Below, in pieces: positions 1-8,523 of a stretch of 62,314 bases of DNA; the first letter of the stretch is position 1, and each line of letters starts with the position of its first letter. This DNA comes from DATKKM01 sp036741795. GTDB taxonomy: Bacteria > Chloroflexota > Dehalococcoidia > SM23-28-2 > RBG-16-64-32. The stretch is taken from the NCBI GenBank assembly GCA_036741795.1, contig DAINRO010000003.1, forward strand, positions 1 through 62,314, written 5' to 3'. Below the pieces are notes generated by a model. It was given only the letters and a program-made list of their open reading frames with translations. It did not search any database and was not told the DNA's origin. The position numbers and the translations under genes are program-made.

Positions 1-91
1 CTATGGACATATTCCACGACCTTGCGGGAGGTGGCTGGTTCCGGCAGTCTTACGGGTGAATGCACCCTAGTTGTGCACCTCTGATTAGCCG

Positions 92-809
92 ATGATCCTT
101 CCCCGGGCTCTCCTCCTCGATCTCGACGACACGATCCTGGATGACAGTGGCTGCGTCGATGAATGTTGGGCGGAGGCTGCTACACGGGGCAGTAGCCTGG
201 TTCCGGGTCTGACCGCAATCGCATTGCAAGAGGCGATCCGTGAGTGCGGAAGCTGGTGGTGGTCTGACGCCGAGCGCAATCGCCGTGGCAGATTGGATCT
301 GCGTGCCGCGACAACGGTGGTAGTTGGCGAATCTCTTCACCGGCTTGGTTTCCAGGACACAGCTGCCGCTGGCGTGATCGCCAATCACTACCGGGACCTG
401 CGGGAAGAGAAGGCACGACTCCATGACGGCGCGCTCGAGACCCTGGAGTGGGCGAGGTCGCAAGGCATCATGCTTGGGCTCATGACTAACGGCGCCGGCC
501 CAGCGCAACGTATCAAAATCGAGCGCTTTGGCCTGGAACGCTTCTTCGGGCACATCGTGATCGAGGGTGAATGCGGCTACGGCAAGCCTGATCTGCGGGT
601 CTACGAAACGTTGCTGGGGGGCTCTAGGGGTCAGACCAAGCGACGCCTGGGCTGTTGGCGACAACCTGGAGGCCGACGTTCGCGGCGCCATGCGGGCCGG
701 GATTCACGGTGTGTGGGTGGACCGTCACGAAAGAGGCATCGCCGACGATGGACCGAAACCGGATCGCGTCATCCGTGAGCTTCGCGACTTGCAGAACCAC
801 CTCGGCTAG
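92..809 (+). pseudogene. HAD-superfamily hydrolase, interrupted by a frameshift
   Basis: Haloacid-dehalogenase-like phosphatase. The first frame (from ATG 92) carries motif I LLLDLDDTILDD with the nucleophile DxD, motif II MTNG and the motif III lysine in YGKPDLRVYE. Motif IV, AVGDNLEADVRGA, and the C-terminus lie in another frame that ends at 809. The break falls at a run of six G (616-621): adding one G, or skipping two bases, restores one protein of about 239 residues. Either the gene is broken or the read is one base short at a homopolymer. It lies 67 bp upstream of dnaE2. The substrate cannot be inferred. Confidence 0.8.
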
Positions 810-828
810 GTTCCGCGACAGACTCTAC

Positions 829-858
829 TTGACGAAAACGAACGTATGTTCTTATGTT
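829..858 (+). promoter_or_regulatory. dnaE2 promoter with LexA-type operator
   Basis: TTGACG (829-834) and TATGTT (853-858) form a -35/-10 pair with 18-bp spacing. Inside the spacer, GAACGTATGTTC (840-851) is a perfect GAAC-N4-GTTC dyad, the core of the LexA/DinR box of Gram-positive-type bacteria. A repressor there would block polymerase. The downstream gene is a classic SOS gene, which strengthens the call. Confidence 0.75.
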
Positions 859-876
859 GTCTGAGCGGATGGATAT

Positions 877-3800
877 ATGGCCCCTTATACCGAACTGCAC
901 TGTCACTCCAACTTCTCTTATCTCGAAGGAGCTTCGCACATCGAGGAGCTTGTTCTTCGTGCCCGCGAACTGGGGTATGAATCGCTTGCGCTGACCGATC
1001 ACGACGGGCTACACGGGGCGATGGAGTTCGCGCAGGCAGCTCGCGCCTGGGGGATGAAGCCGATCACTGGCGCCGAGATTACGCTCGATTCCGGCCATCA
1101 CCTGACGCTCCTTTGCCGAAACAGCCGCGGTTACGCCAACCTCTGTCGGATCATTTCTCATGCCCATCTGGATCATGTTAGAGGCGAACCCTTCGTTGCC
1201 CCCACTTTCCTGGCCAATCACACCGACGGCTTGATCGCTCTGTCTGGGTGCAAGCAGGGGCTGGTGCCCGCCCTGGTAGCCGCTGGAAGGCACCGCGAAG
1301 CTGAGGAAGCCGCACAAGCATACGTTTCGTCGTTCGGGGCGGACAACTTCTTCCTCGAATTGCAGAGCAACCTCGTCTACGGCGACCTTCAGCGGAACCA
1401 CCAACTCGCCGTGCTCGCCGACCATCTCGGCATCGGCGCTGTCGCCACCGGGAACGTCCATTACCACGAGCGCGATCGGCATCGCCTCCAGGATGTCCTA
1501 GTCGCGATCAAAAACCGGACTTCCTTGGATGCCAGCCATGAATTACGGCGGGAGAATTCTGAGTTCTACCTTCGGTCTCAGCCTCAGATAGCGGAGGCGT
1601 TCCATGATTTTCCGGAAGCGGTGGCCCGCACCAGGGACGTTGCCGAACGATGCGAGTTTGATCTGACCAAAGACCTGGAGTACCGGTTCCCGGATCACCC
1701 GGTACCCAGCGGAGAATCTCAGGAGTCGTACCTCCGAAAAATTTGCCACCAGGAAGCGGCTCTTCGTTACCCGCGCTTAGAGTGCAGAATTAAGGAGCGG
1801 CTGGAAGAAGAGCTGCGGCTGATCGAACATCACGGCCTCTCTGGTTTCTTCCTGATCCACCGGGAGATCTTGCGTCTGGCAGAGGAAGTAGCGTTGCAGA
1901 TCAAGGGGCGGCCATACCACGGACCGCCAGGCCGGGGTAGGGGTTCCTCGGTTGGCTCAGTGGTCTGCTACCTGATCGGCCTCTCTCACATCGACCCCAT
2001 AGCCAACGACCTATTCCTGGGCCGCTTCCTTAACGAGGAGATGGCATCAGTTCCCGATATTGATCTCGATTTCCCCCGTGACATCAGGGAGAAGCTGATG
2101 CTCCGGATGTATGAGCATTTCGGTAGCGAGCATGTCGGGCTCGTTGCCGCCTTCCCGACTTACCGGATCAGGGGCGCGGTCCGCGAGGTCGGAAAGGCGC
2201 TTGGTCTCCCGGCTGCGGAAATCGACCGGCTGGCAAAAGTGAGCGATGGGCATTCGGCAAAACACGTCCGAGAGGAGATGCAGAGTGACAGTGGTTTCCG
2301 CGAGAAACTGGGGTCTCGCGGCTGGGGGTTGCTCGCCGACCTCGTCGAGCAGATCGCCGGGTTTCCGCGCCATATTTCGCAGCATGTCGGGGGAATGGTG
2401 ATTTCGTCGCAGCCCCTCATCGAGTGTGTGCCGATGGAACAGTCGGCGATGGAAGGGCGAGTCCTCATCCAGTGGGATAAGGATTCCGTGGACGACGCTC
2501 GGATGATCAAGGTCGATTTCCTCGCCCTCGGGATGCTATCCGCCCAGGACGAGTGTTTGGAACTGATCGAAGAGCACAGGGGAAGGAAGATTGACCTTTC
2601 TCGCATCGACTTCAAGGACAAACGGGTCTTCGACGGGATCTGTGCCGCGGACACGATGGGCGTGTTCCAGATCGAATCGCGAGCCCAGATGCAGAGTCTG
2701 CCGCGGGTCAGGCCCCGGACCCTGGACGATCTGACAGTGCAGGTCGCGATCATTCGGCCCGGGCCGATCGTTGGCGGCTCAGTTAATCCATATATCGCGC
2801 GCCGAATGGGCAAAGAGAAAGTGGTCTTCGATGACCCTGGCCTGGAGCCTGTGCTGGGCGAAACGTTGGGGGTAATCCTTTATCAAGAGCAGGTCCTGCA
2901 GGTTGCCATGGCCATTGCCGGCTTTTCGGCAGGACAGGCGGAGGGGTTGCGACGGGCGATGAGCCGCAAGCGTTCACGCGAGGCGATGGAGAAGCACAAG
3001 CAGACATTCATTGAGGGCTGCCTTGGCCGTGGTGTGTCGATAGAAGTCGCGGAGCGCGTCTTCGTCAAGATCGCCGGTTTTGCCGAGTTCGGTTTCCCGA
3101 AGGCACACGCCGCCGCCTTCGGGTTGCTCGCCTACCAGACAGCGTGGCTGCGGACTTACTACGCGCCGGAGTTCCTCTGCGCCCTCTTCAACGCCCAGCC
3201 AATGGGGTTCTACGCGCCACACGTCCTCGTGAACGACGGCAAGCGCCACGGCGTGCCTGTCCTTCCAGTCGACATAAATCTGAGCGATGCAGACTGCGCT
3301 GTTGAGGAAGTGACCCCGGGCGCGGATATCTTGCCTGGAGTTCCAGGAGGTAGCCTCGGGGTGCGCATTGGCGTTCGCTACGTGCGGGGAATGGGCTCGG
3401 AAAAAGGCGCCAGGGAGGTAGAGGATGTCCGAAAGCAAGGCGGGCCGTACCGATCTTTGTTCGACCTCTTGGAACGGACGTGCCTGAGCAGGGAACAGGT
3501 CGACAACCTGATTGCCTGCGGCGCGTTCGACAGCCTGGGGCTGGAGCGGCGCGAGTTGCTCTGGCAGCTCGGCCTGCTCTACCGACCTGAAGGCCGGGGG
3601 AAAGCGAACCGGCAGCTGGCCCTTCCTCTACCGACTATCCAGGACATGCCTTCCGGCGCGGGTTTCTACCTGCGGCCGATGAGCCAGTGGGAGAAGATGC
3701 GCGCCGACTACCTGGTTACCGGCATGTCGCCGCTCCATCACCCGATGCAATTTGCGAGGCCCGGCCTGCACGAAGGTATTGTGCCGACGAAGATGGCGGA

Positions 3801-4110
3801 ATCGCTCGACAACGGCCGGGTGGTGGAGATCGCGGGTCTAGTCGTTTGCCGGCAGCGCCCGGGTACAGCCAAAGGCTTCGTCTTCATGGTCCTGGAGGAT
3901 GAGTACGGGCTCGTCAACGTCATCGTTAAGCCGCCGCTTTACGAGCGGTCCCGTCCGATCGTGCGGGGAGAACCGTTCCTAATCGTTAAGGGAGAACTGC
4001 AACGGCGGGACGGGATCACCAATCTCATGGCTCAGAAGCTAACGCCATTCAACGTGGGCGAGCTATCCCCTGCGGCTCACAACTTCGGCTACGGGCACAG
4101 CCATCGCTGA
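877..4110 (+). CDS. dnaE2: Error-prone DNA polymerase III alpha subunit (DnaE2/ImuC)
   Basis: C-family DNA polymerase of 1077 residues used in SOS translesion synthesis. It has an N-terminal PHP domain (LHCHSNFSYLEGAS at about 7-20, then TDHDGLHG), a polymerase core with PDIDLDF (aspartates D394 and D396) and KVDFLALGML (D547), matching the three catalytic aspartates of E. coli DnaE, then helix-hairpin and OB-fold regions. FPRDIREK after the catalytic motif and the length of about 1070 are typical of DnaE2 rather than replicative DnaE (about 1150). The usual partners imuA and imuB are not in the window. Start ATG 877 is close to the predicted transcription start (about 865) and preceded by a weak GGATGG. 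Regulation by LexA is likely from the upstream box. Confidence 0.93.
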   Translation: MAPYTELHCHSNFSYLEGASHIEELVLRARELGYESLALTDHDGLHGAMEFAQAARAWGMKPITGAEITLDSGHHLTLLCRNSRGYANLCRIISHAHLDHVRGEPFVAPTFLANHTDGLIALSGCKQGLVPALVAAGRHREAEEAAQAYVSSFGADNFFLELQSNLVYGDLQRNHQLAVLADHLGIGAVATGNVHYHERDRHRLQDVLVAIKNRTSLDASHELRRENSEFYLRSQPQIAEAFHDFPEAVARTRDVAERCEFDLTKDLEYRFPDHPVPSGESQESYLRKICHQEAALRYPRLECRIKERLEEELRLIEHHGLSGFFLIHREILRLAEEVALQIKGRPYHGPPGRGRGSSVGSVVCYLIGLSHIDPIANDLFLGRFLNEEMASVPDIDLDFPRDIREKLMLRMYEHFGSEHVGLVAAFPTYRIRGAVREVGKALGLPAAEIDRLAKVSDGHSAKHVREEMQSDSGFREKLGSRGWGLLADLVEQIAGFPRHISQHVGGMVISSQPLIECVPMEQSAMEGRVLIQWDKDSVDDARMIKVDFLALGMLSAQDECLELIEEHRGRKIDLSRIDFKDKRVFDGICAADTMGVFQIESRAQMQSLPRVRPRTLDDLTVQVAIIRPGPIVGGSVNPYIARRMGKEKVVFDDPGLEPVLGETLGVILYQEQVLQVAMAIAGFSAGQAEGLRRAMSRKRSREAMEKHKQTFIEGCLGRGVSIEVAERVFVKIAGFAEFGFPKAHAAAFGLLAYQTAWLRTYYAPEFLCALFNAQPMGFYAPHVLVNDGKRHGVPVLPVDINLSDADCAVEEVTPGADILPGVPGGSLGVRIGVRYVRGMGSEKGAREVEDVRKQGGPYRSLFDLLERTCLSREQVDNLIACGAFDSLGLERRELLWQLGLLYRPEGRGKANRQLALPLPTIQDMPSGAGFYLRPMSQWEKMRADYLVTGMSPLHHPMQFARPGLHEGIVPTKMAESLDNGRVVEIAGLVVCRQRPGTAKGFVFMVLEDEYGLVNVIVKPPLYERSRPIVRGEPFLIVKGELQRRDGITNLMAQKLTPFNVGELSPAAHNFGYGHSHR

Positions 4111-4149
4111 CGATGTAGCATAGGCTTCACATCGCCTGGCGGAGGAGTC

Positions 4150-5325
4150 ATGACCACAACCTCGACCGAAATTCACGGTATCTGTAAGGACGGCTTCCAG
4201 CGAGTCAAAGAAGCATTCGCGAGTAACTTCGCCGATCATGGTGATGTAGGGGCAGCGCTCGCCCTGGTAGTCGACGGTGAGATCGTCGTCGATATCTGGG
4301 GAGGCCACGCGGACGCACAGAGGACGCAGCTCTGGGAGCAGGACACCATCGTCAACGTCTTCTCGACGACCAAGGGGGTTGTCGCCACCTGTGCCAATCG
4401 CTTGATCGAGGAAGGCCGGCTGGATCCCGAGGCCCCCGTCGCCCGGTACTGGCCAGAGTTCGCCCAGGCAGGGAAGGAAACACTGCCAGTCAAGTACATC
4501 CTCAACCACCGCGCCGGCCTGCCGGCGATCGATAACCTCCTTCCGCGGGAAGCCACCTATGAGTGGGCACCATTCATCGAGGCGTTGGCCGCCCAGAAGC
4601 CATGGTGGGAACCGGGGACGAAGCATGGCTATCACACGGTCACATTCGGACACCTCGTGGGAGAGTTGGTGCGCAGAGTCACCAGGACATCAGTTGGCAC
4701 CTACTGGCGCACTGAGATCGCCGAACCCGCGGGCATCGACTTTCACATCGGCTTCGGCCCAGAGCTGGACGGTCGATGTGCCGAAGTCATCCCGGCGCCA
4801 CTCCAGATGCCCGACCTTAATCATCCGCTGGGCAAGGCCATCCTGGATCCGTCCTCAATCACGTTCAAATCGTACATGGTCACTCCGGAGCCAATGCTCA
4901 ATCCCGCGTACATGAATTCGCGTCAATGGCGCGGTGCCGAAATACCGGCCGGAAACGGGCATGGCAACGCACGCGCCCTGGCCCGCATGTACGGCGCTCT
5001 CGCCACCGGCGGAAGCATCGATGGCTTTCAGATTCTCGCTTCCAGCACCGTGGTCGAGGCTTCAATGGAGCAGTCATATGGTTCGGATGCCGTTGTGTTC
5101 TACCCGACGCGGTTCGGCCGCGGCTACGCGCTTGCGGTCCCGGAATATGCGCTCAACCAGGGCAGCACCCTGTTCGGCCATGGCGGGTTGGGCGGATCGT
5201 TCGGGTATGCCGATCCGGTCGCAAGGCTCGGATTCAGCTACACGATGAACAAGATGATTTCATCGCCCGTGGACATAGACCCGCGCTGGAGAGCGATGTT
5301 CGACTCCGTCTACGCGTCTCTCTAG
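4150..5325 (+). CDS. Serine hydrolase / esterase of the class C beta-lactamase fold (EstB-like)
   Basis: 391-residue penicillin-binding-protein-like hydrolase. The nucleophile motif SxxK is S72-T-T-K75 within VFSTTKGVVAT; the second motif Tyr is probably Y161 in GYHTVTFGHL; a late HGGLGG takes the place of the KTG/HxG box. No signal peptide is visible, so it is probably cytosolic and more likely an esterase than a beta-lactamase. A strong GGAGGAG lies just before ATG 4150. The stop overlaps by 4 nt the end of a convergent methyltransferase gene. Natural substrate unknown. Confidence 0.88.
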   Translation: MTTTSTEIHGICKDGFQRVKEAFASNFADHGDVGAALALVVDGEIVVDIWGGHADAQRTQLWEQDTIVNVFSTTKGVVATCANRLIEEGRLDPEAPVARYWPEFAQAGKETLPVKYILNHRAGLPAIDNLLPREATYEWAPFIEALAAQKPWWEPGTKHGYHTVTFGHLVGELVRRVTRTSVGTYWRTEIAEPAGIDFHIGFGPELDGRCAEVIPAPLQMPDLNHPLGKAILDPSSITFKSYMVTPEPMLNPAYMNSRQWRGAEIPAGNGHGNARALARMYGALATGGSIDGFQILASSTVVEASMEQSYGSDAVVFYPTRFGRGYALAVPEYALNQGSTLFGHGGLGGSFGYADPVARLGFSYTMNKMISSPVDIDPRWRAMFDSVYASL

Positions 5326-5888
5326 GCAGGCTTACGCGCGCGGAACCAAACGCTGTACTCGTTGCCGCCGACATTAATGTCGGTGAACCCGGCCCGGCCC
5401 AACCGCTCACCGAACGTTCCCTCGTCGACAGGCACGCACGTATCCATCACGTGAAATACCTTGAAGCGAAACGACGATTTGCTGTCGGACCCCATGAAGG
5501 TTGCACCGGGCTTGAGGACACGGCAGGTCTCGAGAAGCAGCCGGTCCTGTTGCTCGATGGAGGGGACGTGGTGGAGCATCGTGAAGCAGACTGCGCCCGT
5601 GAAAGATGCATCGGGGAAGGGCATCTTGGTGCCGTCCCCCTCCACGATCGTTGCATTGGTACCGGCCATCCGCTCCTTGAGCGCTTCCGCCAGATCGTGG
5701 TCGATCTCGATCGCCGTCAGAGCCGGGACCCGCTCGCGGATCCACTCAGTCGTCCTTCCTGGGCCCGGGCCGATCTCAATCGCATTTTCGCCGAGGTCAA
5801 GGTCTTTGAATGCGTTGGGGAGCATGTACTCCTGGACGACCTTTGCCCAGCTATCCGAGCGGCAGTACCAGCGATGCAATAGGTTCAT
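5322..5888 (-). CDS. Class I SAM-dependent methyltransferase
   Basis: 188-residue Rossmann-fold methyltransferase. Motif I is AIEIGPGPGRTTEW, with an acidic residue at the end of strand 2 (AIEIDHDLA), GDGTKMPFPDASF and CRVLKPGATFMG, the order seen in UbiE/Methyltransf_11 proteins. The substrate is not predictable. TATACT (5895-5900, minus strand) is only 6 nt from the ATG and there is no Shine-Dalgarno sequence, suggesting a leaderless mRNA. It converges on and overlaps the EstB-like gene by 4 nt. Confidence 0.85.
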   Translation of the reverse strand: MNLLHRWYCRSDSWAKVVQEYMLPNAFKDLDLGENAIEIGPGPGRTTEWIRERVPALTAIEIDHDLAEALKERMAGTNATIVEGDGTKMPFPDASFTGAVCFTMLHHVPSIEQQDRLLLETCRVLKPGATFMGSDSKSSFRFKVFHVMDTCVPVDEGTFGERLGRAGFTDINVGGNEYSVWFRARKPA

Positions 5889-5943
5889 TCCGGGAGTATA
5901 GCCATCTTGCCCCGGCGGCAGCCAATCCCTAGCCTAGTGGCCA

Positions 5944-6810
5944 ATGATGCCAGTACTCGCCAGCGATTGGGACGACATCGAAGCGTGGTTGAAGGCCAAT
6001 GGCACCGATATTCTGATCATCATCGGAGTCGTCGTTGGAGTGAGAATCGCCTGGACGGCGTTTTTTCCGAAAGTAGCCCGCGCCGCGATGATGTCAGGCG
6101 CTCATCCACCGGACGCCGAAATGGAACGCCGGGCGGACACAATTATTGGGGTCGTCAACTACGGATTCACGTTCTTTCTAATCATCGTTGCGTCGGTGAT
6201 GGTCATGACGGAGTTCGGCGTCGATGTTACTGCCTTGGTGGCCGGGTTGGGCATCACCGGACTGGCGTTGGCGATGGGTTCCCAGCAGTTCGTGAAGGAC
6301 GCCATCAACGGCATCTTCCTGCTGGCGGAGGACCAGTACCGCACGGGAGACGTAGTTACGATCGCCGAAACCACCGGCACTGTGGAGCAGATCACCCTCA
6401 GGCGCACGGTGCTTCGCGACGCTGACGGCGTGGTCCACTCGGTACCCAATGGGAGCATAGCTGTGGTATCGAATCACACCCGGGACTACGCCGTCGTGAA
6501 TATCCAGGCCCGCATCGGAGTGAACGACGATGTCGAAAAGGCGAAAGCTCTCCTCGTCGAGACTGGCCGCGCGGCGATGGAGGACAGCAACCTGTCTTCA
6601 TTGATCACCGAGGAGCCAACTGTCCTCGGCGTATCAGCGGTTGACGATGGCGCGATGACAATCACAGTTACCGTGCGCACCACGCCCACCGGCCGCTGGG
6701 AGGTTGAGCGAGAACTAAGGGAGCGCCTCGCCGCGGCGCTGAAGAACGAAGGGTTCAAACCTTCCAGCCCGCCTATCAGCCCGGGAGCGAATCGCGGCGG
6801 CACGCCCTAG
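5944..6810 (+). CDS. MscS-family mechanosensitive ion channel
   Basis: 288-residue small-conductance mechanosensitive channel. Hydrophobic segments lie at about 22-40, 73-92 and 95-115. The third, AGLGITGLALAMGSQQFVKD, has the Gly/Ala-rich pore-helix pattern of MscS TM3 and runs into the beta domain (DQYRTGDVVTI, VPNGSI, VSNHTRDY). It would open under membrane tension on hypo-osmotic shock. Two consecutive ATGs (5944 and 5947) are possible starts and no good Shine-Dalgarno sequence is visible. It is a single gene; a hairpin terminator candidate lies about 165 bp downstream. Confidence 0.92.
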   Translation: MMPVLASDWDDIEAWLKANGTDILIIIGVVVGVRIAWTAFFPKVARAAMMSGAHPPDAEMERRADTIIGVVNYGFTFFLIIVASVMVMTEFGVDVTALVAGLGITGLALAMGSQQFVKDAINGIFLLAEDQYRTGDVVTIAETTGTVEQITLRRTVLRDADGVVHSVPNGSIAVVSNHTRDYAVVNIQARIGVNDDVEKAKALLVETGRAAMEDSNLSSLITEEPTVLGVSAVDDGAMTITVTVRTTPTGRWEVERELRERLAAALKNEGFKPSSPPISPGANRGGTP

Positions 6811-6950
6811 CCGCGAAACTTGATGTAACGCGTCATGCCGATGTTACGTCTATGGAAGCAAGACAGAAAATGCGCAGCAGTTAACCTCCTGCATAAGGGC
6901 GCGTTTAACCGTCTGTAACACCGACAATTTCAGGGGCGACCTCCTTCTGG

Positions 6951-7006
6951 TCCGCCAGCAATTGGCGGATTATAGCGAGAGGCAGTCAGGGGCGGGCTGC
7001 CTCTCG
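6951..7006. terminator. Two successive hairpins in the mscS / thioredoxin-like gap
   Basis: The 240-bp gap between mscS and the convergent thioredoxin-like gene holds two perfect inverted repeats. TCCGCCA/TGGCGGA is at 6951-6957/6963-6969, and CGAGAGGCAG/CTGCCTCTCG is at 6976-6985/6997-7006. The second is a 10-bp GC-rich stem followed on the plus strand by GTGCTTTCT, so a weak terminator is plausible. On the minus strand TATAAT (6968-6973) lies between the stems. I see no reading frame here. Confidence 0.5.
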
Positions 7007-7050
7007 TGCTTTCTGGGACATTGCGCCCACGTCTCTTCTTCCAGCTCGTC

Positions 7051-7641
7051 TTATGAAGTCTTCTCTTCCAGTAGCGACCTGATTTCGGTGATCGTAGCGT
7101 CGCGCCACCCAGCCCAAATCGGTCCCTGCTGAAACTCGTCGCTCCGGCGCCGCATCTCCTGGATATCCTTCTCGCGGTCGAGCCCTTCGAAGAGGTCGCG
7201 CATGGTGTCCAGTTCCGCCTCCGCCTTGGCAGGGCGCTCAATCCAGTGCGTGATGTACTGGTGATCGCGCGTGTAGAAGACGGCCACAGGAATTGACTGA
7301 TACTGACCGTCTTTCAGGAACTCGTCCATGATGTCCAGGTTCTCGTCGCGCGGGAAAGCGCGGAAGTCCCACCCCGCCGCCTCGGCGATTCGCACGAGGA
7401 CGGGAAGGCCTCTAAAGACGTCCGGGCACCAGTCTTCTCCCAGTACGAGGACTCGGGCGGCTCCGCCGTCTCTCGCGGTTAGCTCTTTTAGGGCCGCGGC
7501 GTCGTCGGGCGATACTGCCGTGTTTTCATAGTTGTGTTGAAACTTGGGCACGTTTCTCTTGATGTGAGCCATCCAATCGGGCCAGGTCATGCCCTGGTCG
7601 AAGCGCTCCCTCGTCACTACACTTTCCTTTTGCTGAGTCAT
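7051..7641 (-). CDS. Thioredoxin-family protein with a single active-site cysteine
   Basis: 196-residue protein resembling the family annotated as thioredoxin family protein in Gram-positives (Thioredoxin_9/14-like). The strand VLVLGEDWCPDVFRGLPVL keeps the aromatic-Cys start of the active site, but the second cysteine is missing (WCPDV instead of WCxDC), so a dithiol-disulfide cycle is unlikely. The cis-proline region SIPVAVFY is present. GGAGGG before ATG 7641 supports the start. It is downstream of mazG by 25 nt on the same strand and may be cotranscribed. Confidence 0.75.
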   Translation of the reverse strand: MTQQKESVVTRERFDQGMTWPDWMAHIKRNVPKFQHNYENTAVSPDDAAALKELTARDGGAARVLVLGEDWCPDVFRGLPVLVRIAEAAGWDFRAFPRDENLDIMDEFLKDGQYQSIPVAVFYTRDHQYITHWIERPAKAEAELDTMRDLFEGLDREKDIQEMRRRSDEFQQGPIWAGWRDATITEIRSLLEEKTS

Positions 7642-7666
7642 CCCAACCCTCCTTCGCCTAGACAGT

Positions 7667-8464
7667 CTAACCGGTACCCGTTGACCCGGCTTGTCTTGCT
7701 TCTTCCCAGAGATTCAGCTTGGTTTGAAGATCAGTCGCCGGGAGGTCGATTTGGCGCCCAACCGCGATGTCCTCAACTCTCGAGAATCTTGCCGCGAATC
7801 GCGAGCTTGCCAGGGTGAGCGCATCCTCGGCGTCAATGCCGAGGGAACGCACCAGGTTCGCCAGGGCGAAAAGGGCGTCACCGGCCTCCAGCTTCTGGCC
7901 TTTCTCCTCCGCATCCCGCAATTCCTCCAGTTCCTCCGTGAGCGCCGCCCAGTACTCTTCGCTGCGCTCCCACTCGAATCCCACCTTGCCCGCACGGCGT
8001 TGCAGCGCCTGGGCGTAGGCGAGGGCGGGCAGCGTCCCTGGAATCCCGGCGATGGCCGACTGCTCTCCGCGCTCCTTTTTCTTCAGTTCATCCCACTGCT
8101 CCACCACCGCTTCCGGCGTCGAAGCTGACGAATCCGCGAACACGTGTGGGTGACGGCGCACCAGCTTGGACGATACGTCGTAGATCACATCTGCCATCGT
8201 GAAGTCGCTGCTCTCCGACGCGAGTTGCGTTTGGAGAATGACCTCGAACAAGAGGTCGGCGAGTTCCTCGCGCAATTTCGCCGGATCGCCACTGTCCAGG
8301 GCATCGAGCACCTCCGCAGTTTCTTCCAGGAGATATGGTCGGAGAGAATCTGGCGTCTGAACGCGATCCCAGGGACACCCGTCCGGGCCTCGCAGGGTTG
8401 CGACCAATTCGCACAGACCGGCAAACGTCCGCATGCTCTCTTCGGAGGGAATTGGTTGGCTCAT
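7667..8464 (-). CDS. mazG: Nucleoside triphosphate pyrophosphohydrolase MazG
   Basis: 265-residue house-cleaning NTP pyrophosphatase, hydrolysing (d)NTPs to NMP and PPi. It has the tandem MazG domains of the full-length enzyme: the first opens with GPDGCPWDRVQT and LLEETAEVLDAL (EExxE metal site); the second has EELEELRDA, GDALFALANLVRSLGID and RFAARF. I prefer the ATG at 8464 (MSQPIPSEE) to the upstream in-frame start at 8500. TATCAT (8473-8478, minus strand) is 8 nt from it, consistent with a leaderless transcript, and no Shine-Dalgarno sequence is present. Confidence 0.93.
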   Translation of the reverse strand: MSQPIPSEESMRTFAGLCELVATLRGPDGCPWDRVQTPDSLRPYLLEETAEVLDALDSGDPAKLREELADLLFEVILQTQLASESSDFTMADVIYDVSSKLVRRHPHVFADSSASTPEAVVEQWDELKKKERGEQSAIAGIPGTLPALAYAQALQRRAGKVGFEWERSEEYWAALTEELEELRDAEEKGQKLEAGDALFALANLVRSLGIDAEDALTLASSRFAARFSRVEDIAVGRQIDLPATDLQTKLNLWEEARQAGSTGTG

Positions 8465-8493
8465 CGCCGTTGATGATAGCGCAGGTAAACTCG

Positions 8494-8523
8494 TTGACAC
8501 CCTTTCGCGTTACTACCTACGAT
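8494..8523 (+). promoter_or_regulatory. Promoter of the DUF1461 gene
   Basis: A perfect TTGACA (8494-8499) and TACGAT (8518-8523) are spaced 18 bp. The predicted start site is near 8530, which would place the first ATG (8522) upstream of the transcript and favour the in-frame ATG at 8540. It is divergent from the mazG promoter, with the two -10 elements about 45 bp apart. Confidence 0.55.

Noticed and set aside
1..91. End of an upstream gene
   Set aside because: Short open frames end at 59 and 93, but nothing recognisable is encoded in 91 bp.
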